Source: Acidihalobacter aeolianus
Lineage (GTDB): Bacteria; Pseudomonadota; Gammaproteobacteria; DSM-5130; Acidihalobacteraceae
DNA length: 64,000 bases
Assembly: GCF_001753165.1 (NCBI RefSeq)
Contig: NZ_CP017448.1
Location: 1,878,462 to 1,942,461 of the forward strand
Reading direction: 5' to 3'
The position numbers were made by a program, and so were the translations under genes. This document shows, in pieces, positions 54,229 to 62,556 of the stretch. Under the pieces are notes generated by a model. That model was not told the DNA's origin. It did no database searches and saw only the letters and a list, made by a program, of their open reading frames with translations. Within the stretch, counting starts at the first letter, position 1; each line of letters opens with the position of its first letter.

Positions 54229-54672
54229 ATGGGCGACGATTTCGGCCTCGATCCCCGGCTCGCACGCGACTGCCATCGCATGGGCGGCCTACCTTGCTGC
54301 GAACTGCTGCTGCTGGATAACGCTCTCTACCCATGGTTCATCCTCGTCCCACGCAGCACAGAAACCGAACTGCATGCCTTGGATGCCGGCTTTCGGGACG
54401 CCGTGATGGACGAGGTTTATCAAGTCGCGGCCTATGTCGAAGCCCATCATCCGCAGATCATGAAGCTCAACATCGCCGCTATCGGCAACATCGTCCGCCA
54501 GCTCCATATCCATGTGGTCGGGCGGCACGACAGGGATCCCGCCTGGCCGGGCGTGGTTTGGGGGCATGCCGCGAGGCGTGCCTACCTCGACGACGAGGTC
54601 GAACGGGAACGCGCGGGACTGATCGCAGCCGGGCTGCCGGATTTCCGGACGCATGACGTCGATCATGATTAA
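54229..54672 (+). CDS. HIT-domain protein
   Basis: A 147-residue nucleotide-binding protein. It has the histidine triad QLHIHVVGRHDRD (H-x-H-x-x) in the second half, with NIAAIGNIVRQLHIH leading in, and ELLLLDNALYPWFILVPR as the first strand pair. The hydrolase or transferase substrate in this family is a nucleotide phosphoramidate or dinucleoside polyphosphate. It starts 43 bases after acs. A family lacking the final His of the triad cannot be excluded from this reading. Confidence 0.87.
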   Translation: MGDDFGLDPRLARDCHRMGGLPCCELLLLDNALYPWFILVPRSTETELHALDAGFRDAVMDEVYQVAAYVEAHHPQIMKLNIAAIGNIVRQLHIHVVGRHDRDPAWPGVVWGHAARRAYLDDEVERERAGLIAAGLPDFRTHDVDHD

Positions 54673-54793
54673 CGACGCTGCCGCATGCGTCATTCACCGA
54701 ATTGTCCTAACGTTTGCGCGTGATCTATGCTCTTTCAGACTGCCACCGCACCGCAGCCGGCAGCGCCCCCACCAGCCCTGACGGAGTAACACC

Positions 54794-55141
54794 ATGAGCG
54801 AGACCCCCGCCTCCCCCCCGAAAAAAAGCACGCGCAGCACCAAGACCGCCGATACCACTGCCACTACTGCTGCCAAGACGGCCTCCAAGGCCCCTGCAAA
54901 GGCCGCCTCCACCGCAACGGCCAAGGCCAAGAGCGCGGCTCCGAAAACCGCCGCACCACGCACACGCAAGCCCAAAACGGCCACGATCCAGGTCACCCCG
55001 GAACAGCGTTATCGCATGATTTCCGAGGCTGCTTTCTACATCGCTGAGAAGCACGGTTTCGATCCGAGCCGCTCGCTGGACGATTGGTTGGAAGCCGAAA
55101 CCCTGATCGACGCAGAACTCGGCGGCGGCACCACGCACTGA
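54794..55141 (+). CDS. Lys/Ala/Thr-rich protein with a DUF2934 domain
   Basis: A 115-residue protein. Residues 1-65 are low-complexity, made of Ala, Lys, Thr, Pro and Ser in a histone-H1-like tail (KKSTRSTKTADTTATT and similar). The C-terminal 45 residues match DUF2934: YRMISEAAFYIAEKHGFDP, then SLDDWLEAETLIDAEL. The tail suggests DNA or RNA binding, though many annotated homologues are of unknown function. GGAGTAACACC precedes the ATG. A strong hairpin follows the stop. Confidence 0.83.
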   Translation: MSETPASPPKKSTRSTKTADTTATTAAKTASKAPAKAASTATAKAKSAAPKTAAPRTRKPKTATIQVTPEQRYRMISEAAFYIAEKHGFDPSRSLDDWLEAETLIDAELGGGTTH

Positions 55142-55148
55142 CCCCTCA

Positions 55149-55175
55149 GCGGCCGGCGCGTTTGGCGCCGGCCGC
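55149..55175 (+). terminator. terminator-like hairpin after the DUF2934 gene
   Basis: A perfect 11-bp stem (GCGGCCGGCGC with GCGCCGGCCGC) with a GTTTG loop begins eight bases past the stop. It is followed by AAATCTT, a weak T-tail. It probably terminates or stabilises the short transcript. Confidence 0.65.
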
Positions 55176-55296
55176 AAATCTTGCCGTATCGGCACAGAAC
55201 CCGGCGCCGAAATCCAGGTCTATTCGAGACACCGCACCTACCAGGTAGCGGCATATCTCTATTCGTCCCACACTGAGCCAGTCCAGGCAGACATCC

Positions 55297-56124
55297 ATGA
55301 AGCAAGAACCCGCCCTGCATGTGCCTCGGCACAGCCGGCCCGCACCGCATGCCAAGGCGGTTATTATCGGACTCATTGCCGGTTTCGGCGGCGGCCTCGC
55401 CAGCCTTGGCGGCGGCACGCTGCTCATCCCGCTGCTTACCGGGCTGCTGAGGCTCGACGCGCTGGATGCGCGCGGCACCGCGCTTGCCGTTGCCCTGGTT
55501 AATGCCATCACGGCAGGTGCTGCCTATGCCATAAAGGGGAAAATCGTCTGGTCCGCCCTGCTGTGGGCCGGCGTACCCTCGTTATTCGTTGCCCCGGTCG
55601 CCGCGCGCATGAGCCGCAATTGGCCCGTGCGCGGCTTGCGCATCGTTTTCGGTGTGGTCGTCATCCTTGGCGGTGCTGCACTGCTGGCGGTCGGCACTTC
55701 GCCGCCGCACGGCTTTGCCACATCCTGGTCAACTATCTATCTGATATTTGTCGGTGTCTTTTCAGGTGCCGTGGCCGGTATTGTCGGGGTCAGCGGCGGC
55801 CCGGTGCTCGCCCCTTTGTTCGTGCTCGGACTGGGCATGCCACAGGCTCTGGCTCAGGGCACATCACTGATCACACGCCTACCTTCCACGGTCAGCGGTT
55901 TGTTGGAAAACGCCATCGAACACAACGTGCGCTGGGCCCTCTTGCCCTGGCTGGCGGTGGGCGGACTGATCGGCGCCCTCATCGGCGCACACGCGGCGAT
56001 GGCACTACCCGAGCACCTGCTGAGAATGTTGTTCGCCTGCCTGTTGATTGCCCTTGGCATCTTCGAAATCCTTGACCGCCCCGGACACCGTCACCCTCCG
56101 CACCACCATGACCCGTATCCATGA
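55297..56124 (+). CDS. TauE/SafE-family sulfite/anion exporter
   Basis: A 275-residue inner-membrane protein. It has two internal repeats of four helices, each opening with a G-rich motif: GLIAGFGGGLASLGGGTLLIP (in parts) near the start and GAVAGIVGVSGGPVLAPLF near residue 155, as in TauE/SafE transporters. Family members move sulfite, sulfonates or other organic anions. The C-terminus has a His-rich tail (HRHPPHHHD). It is not linked to any sulfur gene here, so the substrate is open. Confidence 0.9.
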   Translation: MKQEPALHVPRHSRPAPHAKAVIIGLIAGFGGGLASLGGGTLLIPLLTGLLRLDALDARGTALAVALVNAITAGAAYAIKGKIVWSALLWAGVPSLFVAPVAARMSRNWPVRGLRIVFGVVVILGGAALLAVGTSPPHGFATSWSTIYLIFVGVFSGAVAGIVGVSGGPVLAPLFVLGLGMPQALAQGTSLITRLPSTVSGLLENAIEHNVRWALLPWLAVGGLIGALIGAHAAMALPEHLLRMLFACLLIALGIFEILDRPGHRHPPHHHDPYP

Positions 56125-56228
56125 TGCCGATCAGCCCCATCGCAGGGGATTCAAGAAATAATTACCGTCAAATCCGATAATATTCAGCATTAGCTCATTC
56201 ACGCCTTTCACAGGAGGGGAAATTCCAT

Positions 56229-56690
56229 ATGGGCCTTTATCAACGCATCCTCGTTCCGGTCGACGGCAGCACTCCCGCGAGCAAATCGCTCAAACAGGCA
56301 CTGAATCTGGCCGGTGATCAAAAGGCCGCCATCAAGCTGATCACCGTGGTCGATGAGGCGATTGGCGATTACATGGGCGGCGAACTGGCCTGGATCGATC
56401 CGCAAACGCTGCGCGACAACCTTGTCGCCGGCGCACGCAAAGTGCTCGATGCCGCGCTGGATGAGGCCAAGGCCGCCGGCCTGACGGTGGAATCCGAGCT
56501 GATCGAATCACCGGAAGGCCGTATCGGGCGCGCAATCCTCAAAGCTGCAGAGGACTGGGGCGCCGACCTGCTGGTGATCGCCACGCATGGCCGCCACGGA
56601 CTTTCCCGACTGCTCCTCGGCAGTACCACTGAAACCCTGCTACGCAAGGGCAGTCTGCCGATGTTGGTCGTACCGTCCGCCGCCCCGTGA
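56229..56690 (+). CDS. universal stress protein (UspA family)
   Basis: A 153-residue cytoplasmic protein. It starts YQRILVPVDGSTPASKSLKQA and carries the ATP-binding pattern G-x2-G-x9-G-S in ATHGRHGLSRLLLGSTTETLLR, so it should bind ATP. GGAGGGG lies nine bases before the ATG. AAATAATTACC and GATAAT upstream are AT-rich and may hold its promoter. The stop overlaps the GTG of the DUF202 gene (GTGA), so the two are coupled. Confidence 0.93.
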   Translation: MGLYQRILVPVDGSTPASKSLKQALNLAGDQKAAIKLITVVDEAIGDYMGGELAWIDPQTLRDNLVAGARKVLDAALDEAKAAGLTVESELIESPEGRIGRAILKAAEDWGADLLVIATHGRHGLSRLLLGSTTETLLRKGSLPMLVVPSAAP

Positions 56691-57064
56691 TCGACCGCTT
56701 CAGCGATCACGCTGCCAACGAGCGCACCTATCTGGCGTGGATACGCACGGCGGTCGCGCTCATGGCCTTTGGCTTCGTGATTGAGAAGTTCGATCTTTTC
56801 ATTCGCTATCTGGTAGTGGCCGGCAACCATGCCGGACCGCACAGCTCGGGACATGGCGCCGCCGGCGCTGGTCTCGCACTGATGGTGGCCGGCCTCATCA
56901 TGGTGGGCGTTGCCAGCTGGGGCTACCTGCTCAATCGTCGCCTGATCGACAGCAAAACGCAGGAACATTACCACGCCACACTGCCAAACCTGATTCTAGC
57001 CGTGCTAGTCGGGGCGCTGGGACTGTTTCTGGTCGTCTATGTCGGCCGCGAAGTGCTGGGCTGA
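56687..57064 (+). CDS. DUF202 (YidH-like) membrane protein, GTG start
   Basis: A 125-residue protein with three hydrophobic helices. The N-terminal ANERTYLAWIRTAVALMAFGF is the hallmark of DUF202/YidH proteins, and the next helices (ALMVAGLIMVGVASWGYLL, LILAVLVGALGLFLVV) fit the family. Function is unknown; related domains fuse to VTC polyphosphate proteins. GTG at 56687 overlaps the stop of the stress-protein gene. Thirty-one bases later the interrupted DUF4010 gene begins. Confidence 0.9.
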   Translation: MIDRFSDHAANERTYLAWIRTAVALMAFGFVIEKFDLFIRYLVVAGNHAGPHSSGHGAAGAGLALMVAGLIMVGVASWGYLLNRRLIDSKTQEHYHATLPNLILAVLVGALGLFLVVYVGREVLG

Positions 57065-57095
57065 GCATGTCACCACAGCGCATACCCGCCGCACC

Positions 57096-57689
57096 ATGCT
57101 GACGCAGGCCGCACTCTCCCCGCTTCTGATTGCCTTCGTGGCAACCACCCTGTTCGGGTTCGTCATCGGTCTCGAACTGCACAGCTACCGGCGCGCCAGC
57201 GGTCACGGGCTCGGCTTCGGCACCACGCGTACCTTCACCCTGCTGGCCGTACTCGGCTTTGCCCTGACCCTGCTCGACCCAGGACTCAGGCTGTTCGCCT
57301 TCGGCTTCATCGCCGTCGGCGTCCTGCTTGCGCTCGAGTACTGGGCCAGACTCCGCGACGGCCGGCAAAGCCTGCTTGCCACCCTGATCGCACTGCTGAC
57401 CTTCCTCGTCGGCCCGCTCGCGCTAAAACAGCCGATGTGGCTGCTCATCCTCTACGTGGTCGTCATCCTGCTGCTGCTTGGCGAAAAGCCCGGCATCCGC
57501 CGTTTCTCCGACGCCTTTCGCAGTACCGAGGCGCCCACCCTGGTCAAGTTCATGGTCATGGCAGGCCTGATCCTGCCGTTGCTGCCGGACCGCCAGATTG
57601 CGCCCTTCCTCAGCGTAAGCTACTACCAGGTCTGGCTGGCGGTGATCGTGGTCTCGGGCATTTCTTACCTGAGTGTAACTACTCAGTGA
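57096..57689 (+). pseudogene. DUF4010/MgtC-family membrane gene, 5' part (interrupted)
   Basis: The first 193 codons of a polytopic membrane protein: LLIAFVATTLFGFVIGLELHS at the start, then several hydrophobic helices and GEKPGIRRFSDAFRSTEAPTLVKF (in parts), a DUF4010-type segment. The frame runs into the left end of an IS66-family element and stops at 57689. With one copy of the 8-bp target duplication removed, it joins in frame to 59387-60076 (GISYLS joined to YMVQTYFF), giving a 422-residue protein of normal family length. The interruption removes the gene product unless the element excises. ATG at 57096 has no strong ribosome site. Confidence 0.85.
57667..57674. repeat. left 8-bp target-site duplication of the IS66 element
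   Basis: ACCTGAGT, identical to 59379-59386 on the other side of the element. An 8-bp duplication is the size produced by IS66-family transposition. Confidence 0.93.
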
Positions 57690-59378
57690 AAATAATTACA
57701 AAAAGTACTTGACAGGGTTTTTGGTAGTTTTTTTGAAAATATGGCGGCGCTGTAACGAGTGCGATTATTGGTCTCCGAAAGCGACAGAGGCGTAGTCTTC
57801 CTTGCGACATCACGCGAGGCACTGCCCCACCGTCAGTCAATTATTTTACGCCGCCAGATCGCCTTACAAACGAGAAAATTGGCACTTCAAAACCCGTGAG
57901 ATAATAGCTTCATTACTTCTTTGGAGCAGTCTTGCGTGCGGATCGACGGCGTCGATATCGAGATCACCCTGGCACAGGTCAGGGCGCAACTGGAGCAGGA
58001 GAAAGACCTATCTCCGGCACTCCGCGCCAGTATCGAGATGATGCTCATGTTGTTCGTCGTGTTACTCAACCGTCTCGGGCTCAATAGCCGCAACAGCAGT
58101 CAGCCGCCGGCATCGGATCCCAATCGGCCACGCAGCCAGCGTGTGCGCTCAAGCCGACCTTCCGGTGGCCAGCCGGGGCACGTGGGCAAGACCTTGCGCC
58201 CGGTCGAGCATCCCGATGAGATCGAGGTCCTCAAGATCGATCGTCGTCGCTTGCCGAAAGGCTGCTATACCGAGGCGGGTTTCGAGACTCGCCAGGTTTT
58301 TGATATCGACATCAGCCGGATCGTGACCGAGTATCGGGCGCAGATCCTGGAGAATGAATCAGGCCAACGTTTTGTGGCTTCATTCCCGGAAGGGGTGGAT
58401 AAGAAGGTGCAGTATGGTTCCGGCCTCAAGGCCCATGCCGTCTATCTGTCCCAATATCAGCTCTTGCCCTACAAGCGGATCCAGGATTACTTTGCCGATC
58501 AGTTGGGCATCCCTTTGAGCGATGGTTCACTGGTGAACTTCAATCGCGAGGCATTTACCCGCCTGGCGGCCTTTGAGGCGATCAGCAAAACGGCATTGGC
58601 CAAAGCCGTGTCCGCTCATGCCGACGAGACCGGGGTCAACATTGATGGCAAACGCCATTGGCTGCATGCTCTGTCCAATGCTGATTGGACGCATTATCAG
58701 GTCCACAGTAAGCGAGGCCAGGAGGCGATGGACGCGATCGGGATCCTGCCACGGTTCCGCGGTGTGCTGTGTCATGACCATTGGAAACCCTATTACCGTT
58801 ATCGGGACTGCACCCATGCCCTGTGCAATGCCCACCACCTGCGCGAACTGGAACGAGCATTCGAGCAGGACGGACAACAATGGGCGGAAGCGATGGGCAA
58901 GCTGCTCAGAGAGATTCATCAGGCCGTCGAGAACGCTGGCGGCATCCTGCCGCTGACCGAGGCCAATGCTTACCGGCAGCGCTACCGAGATGTGCTCGAG
59001 GCGGGGCAACTGGAATGCCCTGAGCCGGAAAAACCACCCGACAACAAGCCTCGGGGGCGGATCAAGCGGAGCAAGGCCCGCAATCTGCTGGAGCGTCTGA
59101 TGGCCTATGAAGACGATGTGCTGCGTTTCATGGTGGACGTCAATGTGCCGTTCACGAACAATCAGGCGGAGAACGATATCCGTATGACCAAAGTGCAGCA
59201 GAAGATCTCCGGCTGCTTCCGCAGCCTGGAGGGTGCCGCGATGTTTTGCCGCATACGGGGATATCTATCGACCTGCCGAAAGCAGGGGGTCACGGCTTCG
59301 GAGGCGTTGCGCCTAGTATTCGATCGCAAGCTACCGGCTTTTGCTCTGGCGATCTCTGAGAATTAGCTGAGTAGTTAC
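57675..59378 (+). mobile_element. complete IS66-family insertion sequence (single-gene, ISBst12-like)
   Basis: A 1704-bp element. Perfect 12-bp terminal inverted repeats GTAACTACTCAG and CTGAGTAGTTAC bound it; IS66 ends characteristically begin with GTAA. The flanking ACCTGAGT is duplicated. It carries only the tnpC-type transposase, without the tnpA and tnpB genes of classical IS66 members, as in the ISBst12 subgroup. The 234 bases before the transposase are AT-rich and contain TTGACA at 57709 as a possible -35. All parts look intact, so it may be active and fairly recent. Confidence 0.93.
57921..59366 (+). CDS. IS66-family transposase (TnpC type)
   Basis: A 481-residue DDE transposase. The N-terminus has a leucine-rich helical region and the linker SRNSSQPPASDPNRPRSQRV, typical of TnpC. 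DDE core: HADETGVNIDGKRHWLH (first Asp), VLCHDHWKPYYRY (second Asp), DCTHALCNAHHLRELE with the Cys/His cluster, and NNQAENDIRMTKVQQKISG (Glu), followed by CFRSLEGA. TTG at 57921 begins the frame; GTG at 57936 is a possible internal start. It reads rightward, the same direction as the gene it interrupts, and its codon use is less GC-biased than its hosts. Confidence 0.94.
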   Translation: MEQSCVRIDGVDIEITLAQVRAQLEQEKDLSPALRASIEMMLMLFVVLLNRLGLNSRNSSQPPASDPNRPRSQRVRSSRPSGGQPGHVGKTLRPVEHPDEIEVLKIDRRRLPKGCYTEAGFETRQVFDIDISRIVTEYRAQILENESGQRFVASFPEGVDKKVQYGSGLKAHAVYLSQYQLLPYKRIQDYFADQLGIPLSDGSLVNFNREAFTRLAAFEAISKTALAKAVSAHADETGVNIDGKRHWLHALSNADWTHYQVHSKRGQEAMDAIGILPRFRGVLCHDHWKPYYRYRDCTHALCNAHHLRELERAFEQDGQQWAEAMGKLLREIHQAVENAGGILPLTEANAYRQRYRDVLEAGQLECPEPEKPPDNKPRGRIKRSKARNLLERLMAYEDDVLRFMVDVNVPFTNNQAENDIRMTKVQQKISGCFRSLEGAAMFCRIRGYLSTCRKQGVTASEALRLVFDRKLPAFALAISEN

Positions 59379-59386
59379 ACCTGAGT
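59379..59386. repeat. right 8-bp target-site duplication of the IS66 element
   Basis: ACCTGAGT, copy of 57667-57674. Removing one copy together with the element restores the host reading frame exactly. Confidence 0.93.
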
Positions 59387-60076
59387 TACATGGTCCAGAC
59401 CTATTTCTTCCCTTCTCGCGGTGCTCTGCTCACCGGCCTGCTCGGCGGGCTGTATTCGAGCACGGCGGCTACCGTTGTCCTCGCACGTCGAGCGCATGAG
59501 GCCGGCGCGGATGTGCGCAATCTCGCCGCCGCTGTGGTGCTCGCCACCGCGATGATGTATCTGCGGCTGTTCATCCTGATTCTCATACTCGGCCACGAAA
59601 CCGTGGCCTGGCGGCTCACAGCCCCGTTCGGTCTGTTGTTCGCGCTGTCTCTGGCACTTGTCTGGGTGCTGCACCGCGACGGCAGCGGTGACGCACAGGC
59701 CAACGGCAACCTACCGGCGCTACGCCACCCACTCGAATTCAGCACCGCGGTCCTGTTCGCCACCCTGTTCGTCGCCTTTGCCGGCCTGACCCAGTGGGCG
59801 GTCACACACTATGGTGCGGGCGGTCTGCACGTACTTTCCTTCGCCGTGGGTTTCACCGACATCGATCCCTTTATCCTGTCTTTGCTCGCCGGACGCTTCC
59901 ACGTCGGCGAAGCCGGCCTTGCGGCGGCCGTGATCATTGCCAGCGGGAGCAACAATCTGCTCAAGGGCATCTACGCTTTGACGCTAAGCCGCGACCTGCG
60001 CCTGCTCCCGGCCGCGGCGTGGCTGATCGCCAGCTGCCTGCTCTCGGTGTTCTACGCTTACTGGCATGTGTCTTGA
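59387..60076 (+). pseudogene. DUF4010/MgtC-family membrane gene, 3' part (interrupted)
   Basis: The remaining 229 codons of the disrupted gene. YFFPSRGALLTGLLGGLYSS and TAATVVLARRAHEAG are the conserved centre of the DUF4010 domain, and VGFTDIDPFILSLLAG with IIASGSNNLLKGIYAL its C-terminal signature. An ATG at 59390 could let this half be translated alone, but it would lack the N-terminal membrane domain. Related proteins are MgtC-like inner-membrane proteins of uncertain function. Confidence 0.85.
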
Positions 60077-60460
60077 GCGAGATGCGTGCCAGGCCATTCC
60101 GCCATCCCACGGGAGCGATGACCTGGATCATATTGTCTGACGATTCACAGTGGTGGACACCTCCCAGCGAATAAGCGGCAGTTAACATCACAGCTTATCC
60201 GGCTGGTACATGTGTAGCGGGACACCGGAAATACTCGGCCTCCGAGTGTTGTCGCATCATTCATGGAATCGTCACGCTTTTGTTCTATCTGGCAGAGGTT
60301 GGCGCCGCACCACCAGCTAGAGACGGACAAGGCTGTCACAACGCCTCTGACGCGGCAGATTCCAGGACTATTGTTTGTATTTATTTCGCGCCGGGATCGC
60401 ACAATGTCGCGCGGTGGAAGCCACCCGTAATTGGCCCCAGATCAAGCACGAGACACGACC
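60077..60460. other. intergenic region upstream of the phosphohexomutase-like operon
   Basis: About 380 bases without a convincing gene. An AT-rich patch around 60368-60390 (TATTGTTTGTATTTATTTC) is a possible promoter area for the operon that starts at 60461, but I cannot define paired boxes. No hairpin or repeat stands out. Confidence 0.55.
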
Positions 60461-61579
60461 ATGGATAATCGCTTCACCCAAGTCATCACCTCCGAAGGCA
60501 TTCGCTACCCGGTCGAGCGAGGTCTGCATTGCAGCGACGTGATCTCACTGGCTCGCGCTTATGGCGACATGATCTCGCCTGAGGGTGACAAAGAATTCGT
60601 CATTGGCTACGACACCCGACTTAGTTCGGCCTCTCTCTCTGAGGCCGTCAGCATTGGCCTGCGCTCCGGCGGACATCACGTCACGCATATTGGCCTGAGT
60701 TCGACACCGATGATGCGCTGGTATGCAGCTGAGCATGGCTATGTCGGAGCCATCATGATCACGGGAGGGGGCGCACCTATTGGATACAATGGTTTCAAAC
60801 TGTATCGCGAGCGAGCCATCGCCCTGGGCCGCGATAGTGGCCTGGACGAAATCGCAGCCAGTGCCTTGCCGCCTTTCTATTCAGTGCTCACATGCACCCC
60901 CGAACTTCGCTATGCCGCACCCTTGCCCGATTACGCCGCAGTCATTCGTAGTTATTCCCGTACCTTCAGCCCGATCAAGATCGCTCTCGACGTAGGCAAT
61001 GGGGTCGGTGGACTGGATACCAGCGCTGTATTCTCGCATCTGCACAACGTACGTATCTGGGAACTCAATTTTGAACCCGATGGCAGTTTTCCCAACCGCT
61101 CCCCGGATCCCAGACATCCTCAAGCCCTGCAAAACCTGGGGCAATGCGTCGTCACCAACGGCTGTCGCTTCGGTGCTGCCTTCGATGGTGATGCCGATGA
61201 CCTCGTGGTGGTGGATGAAAACGGCAGCGCCCTTGAGCCCGAGCGCCTGGGTGCTCTACTGGCGCAGTTCCTGCTCGATCAGCATCCTGGTGGGGCCGTA
61301 GTTCATCATCCAGATCTTCGCCCGGATATCCTCGCATCGATTTCTGCCGCAGGAGGGCGGCCGATCGCCGCCAAGAACTCCAGCACCGCCGCCATTCAGA
61401 TCACCATGCAGAATGAAGACGCCTTGTTCGGCATGAACGACCAGGGCAAGTACTTTTACGGAGACCTGTATGGCATCGACAACGCGCTACGTACCATCAT
61501 CGAATTGATAAACGGTCTGACCGAAAATGAGCACCCGCTATCGTCAATCGCCGCCAACCTGAAATCAGGGTCCGTATGA
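60461..61579 (+). CDS. phosphohexomutase-like protein lacking the catalytic serine loop (probable pseudoenzyme)
   Basis: A 372-residue homologue of phosphomannomutase/phosphoglucomutase. Domain 1 is recognisable (VIGYDTRLSSASLSEAVSIG), as are YNGFKLY, ALDVGNGVGG and the metal-loop region AAFDGDADDLVVVDENG. The catalytic segment that normally reads TASHNP or TGSHNP reads TGGGAPIGYNGFK: the phospho-Ser, His and Asn are all replaced. The metal-loop Arg is Asp, the sugar-binding GEMSGH loop is GMNDQGKYF, and domain 4 with its phosphate-binding loop is missing (about 80 residues short). The stop overlaps the next ATG (ATGA), so the short end is not a fresh frameshift. A regulatory or binding role is possible. 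Confidence 0.82.
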   Translation: MDNRFTQVITSEGIRYPVERGLHCSDVISLARAYGDMISPEGDKEFVIGYDTRLSSASLSEAVSIGLRSGGHHVTHIGLSSTPMMRWYAAEHGYVGAIMITGGGAPIGYNGFKLYRERAIALGRDSGLDEIAASALPPFYSVLTCTPELRYAAPLPDYAAVIRSYSRTFSPIKIALDVGNGVGGLDTSAVFSHLHNVRIWELNFEPDGSFPNRSPDPRHPQALQNLGQCVVTNGCRFGAAFDGDADDLVVVDENGSALEPERLGALLAQFLLDQHPGGAVVHHPDLRPDILASISAAGGRPIAAKNSSTAAIQITMQNEDALFGMNDQGKYFYGDLYGIDNALRTIIELINGLTENEHPLSSIAANLKSGSV

Positions 61580-62556
61580 TCGAACCACCCGGAATACCCA
61601 TCGTCTGTCTGACCCTGAATCCTTCCGTCGACATCAGCTATGACATCTCGAATCTGGTCGTCGATCAGAAGATCCACGCACATGCCAACCGCCACGATCC
61701 CGGTGGCAACGGCATCAATGTGGCCCGTGCACTCAAGCATCTGCGCGTACCCGCACACTCGGTCTGCATCGTCGGCGGCGAGATCGGTGATTTCCTGCAG
61801 CGTCTGATCGCCCACGAGCTCGACCACCCGCATTGCATCCGCATCGAGGGTGAAACCCGGGTCAACGTAACGCTGCTGCAACGGGAACCGCGCGCGCAGT
61901 ATGAGGTCAGCGGCACCGGCCCTCAGGTCACCGAACTCGCCTTACAGGCCGTGATCGACGAGGTACTCAATCTGGCCGGCGGAGGCATCGCTGTGCTTAC
62001 CGGCTCGCTGCCGCCCGGAGTGCCTCCCGATATGTACGCCTCGCTGATCCGCGCATTGCGCGCGCAAGCGGCACGCTGCGTGCTCGATGCCCAGGCAGAG
62101 GCCCTGATCCACGGCATCGAAGAACGTCCATTCCTGATCAAACCCAACCTCTACGAACTCGAACAGCTAGTCGGCCGAGCCCTGCCCAATCTGGACGATA
62201 TCGTCACCGAGGCACGTGCCCTGCAGGCCCGCGGCATCGAATATGTCTGTGTTTCGCTGGGTGCGGAGGGTGCATTGCTGGTGGATGCACAGGCCAGTTA
62301 TCTCGCCAAGTCACCGCCGGTCGATGTCGTCTCGACCGTTGGGGCCGGCGATTCCATGGTTGCCGGACTGGTGGCCGCACTCTCGCGCGGGGAACCGCCT
62401 GCAGAAGCGCTGCGCCTGGCGGTCGCCTGCGGCAGCGGTACTGCCAGCCGGCCCGGTACGGCGTTGTTCGGCTATCAACAGGTTCAGGCGCTCCTTGCCG
62501 GCATCGACATTCAGCGTATCAAACACACATCTCCGCCACCCGAGAACTCTCCGTGA
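61576..62556 (+). CDS. PfkB-family hexose-phosphate kinase (1-phosphofructokinase-like)
   Basis: A 326-residue ribokinase/PfkB-type sugar kinase. LNPSVDISYDI at the start, the PfkB signature 1 region DPGGNGINVARALKHL, GSLPPGVPPDMYASLI, and signature 2 VGAGDSMVAGLVAAL with the catalytic Asp are present. The N-terminal LTLNPSVD is typical of the FruK/LacC/PfkB subgroup, so fructose 1-phosphate, fructose 6-phosphate and tagatose 6-phosphate are candidate substrates. ATG overlaps the preceding stop, and the stop overlaps the GTG of the phosphorylase gene, so the three genes form one tightly coupled unit. Confidence 0.9.
   Translation: MIEPPGIPIVCLTLNPSVDISYDISNLVVDQKIHAHANRHDPGGNGINVARALKHLRVPAHSVCIVGGEIGDFLQRLIAHELDHPHCIRIEGETRVNVTLLQREPRAQYEVSGTGPQVTELALQAVIDEVLNLAGGGIAVLTGSLPPGVPPDMYASLIRALRAQAARCVLDAQAEALIHGIEERPFLIKPNLYELEQLVGRALPNLDDIVTEARALQARGIEYVCVSLGAEGALLVDAQASYLAKSPPVDVVSTVGAGDSMVAGLVAALSRGEPPAEALRLAVACGSGTASRPGTALFGYQQVQALLAGIDIQRIKHTSPPPENSP

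Noticed and set aside
60145-60402. An 85-codon minus-strand frame in the gap before the phosphohexomutase-like gene
   Set aside because: No ribosome site, no recognisable domain and atypical composition; treated as chance.
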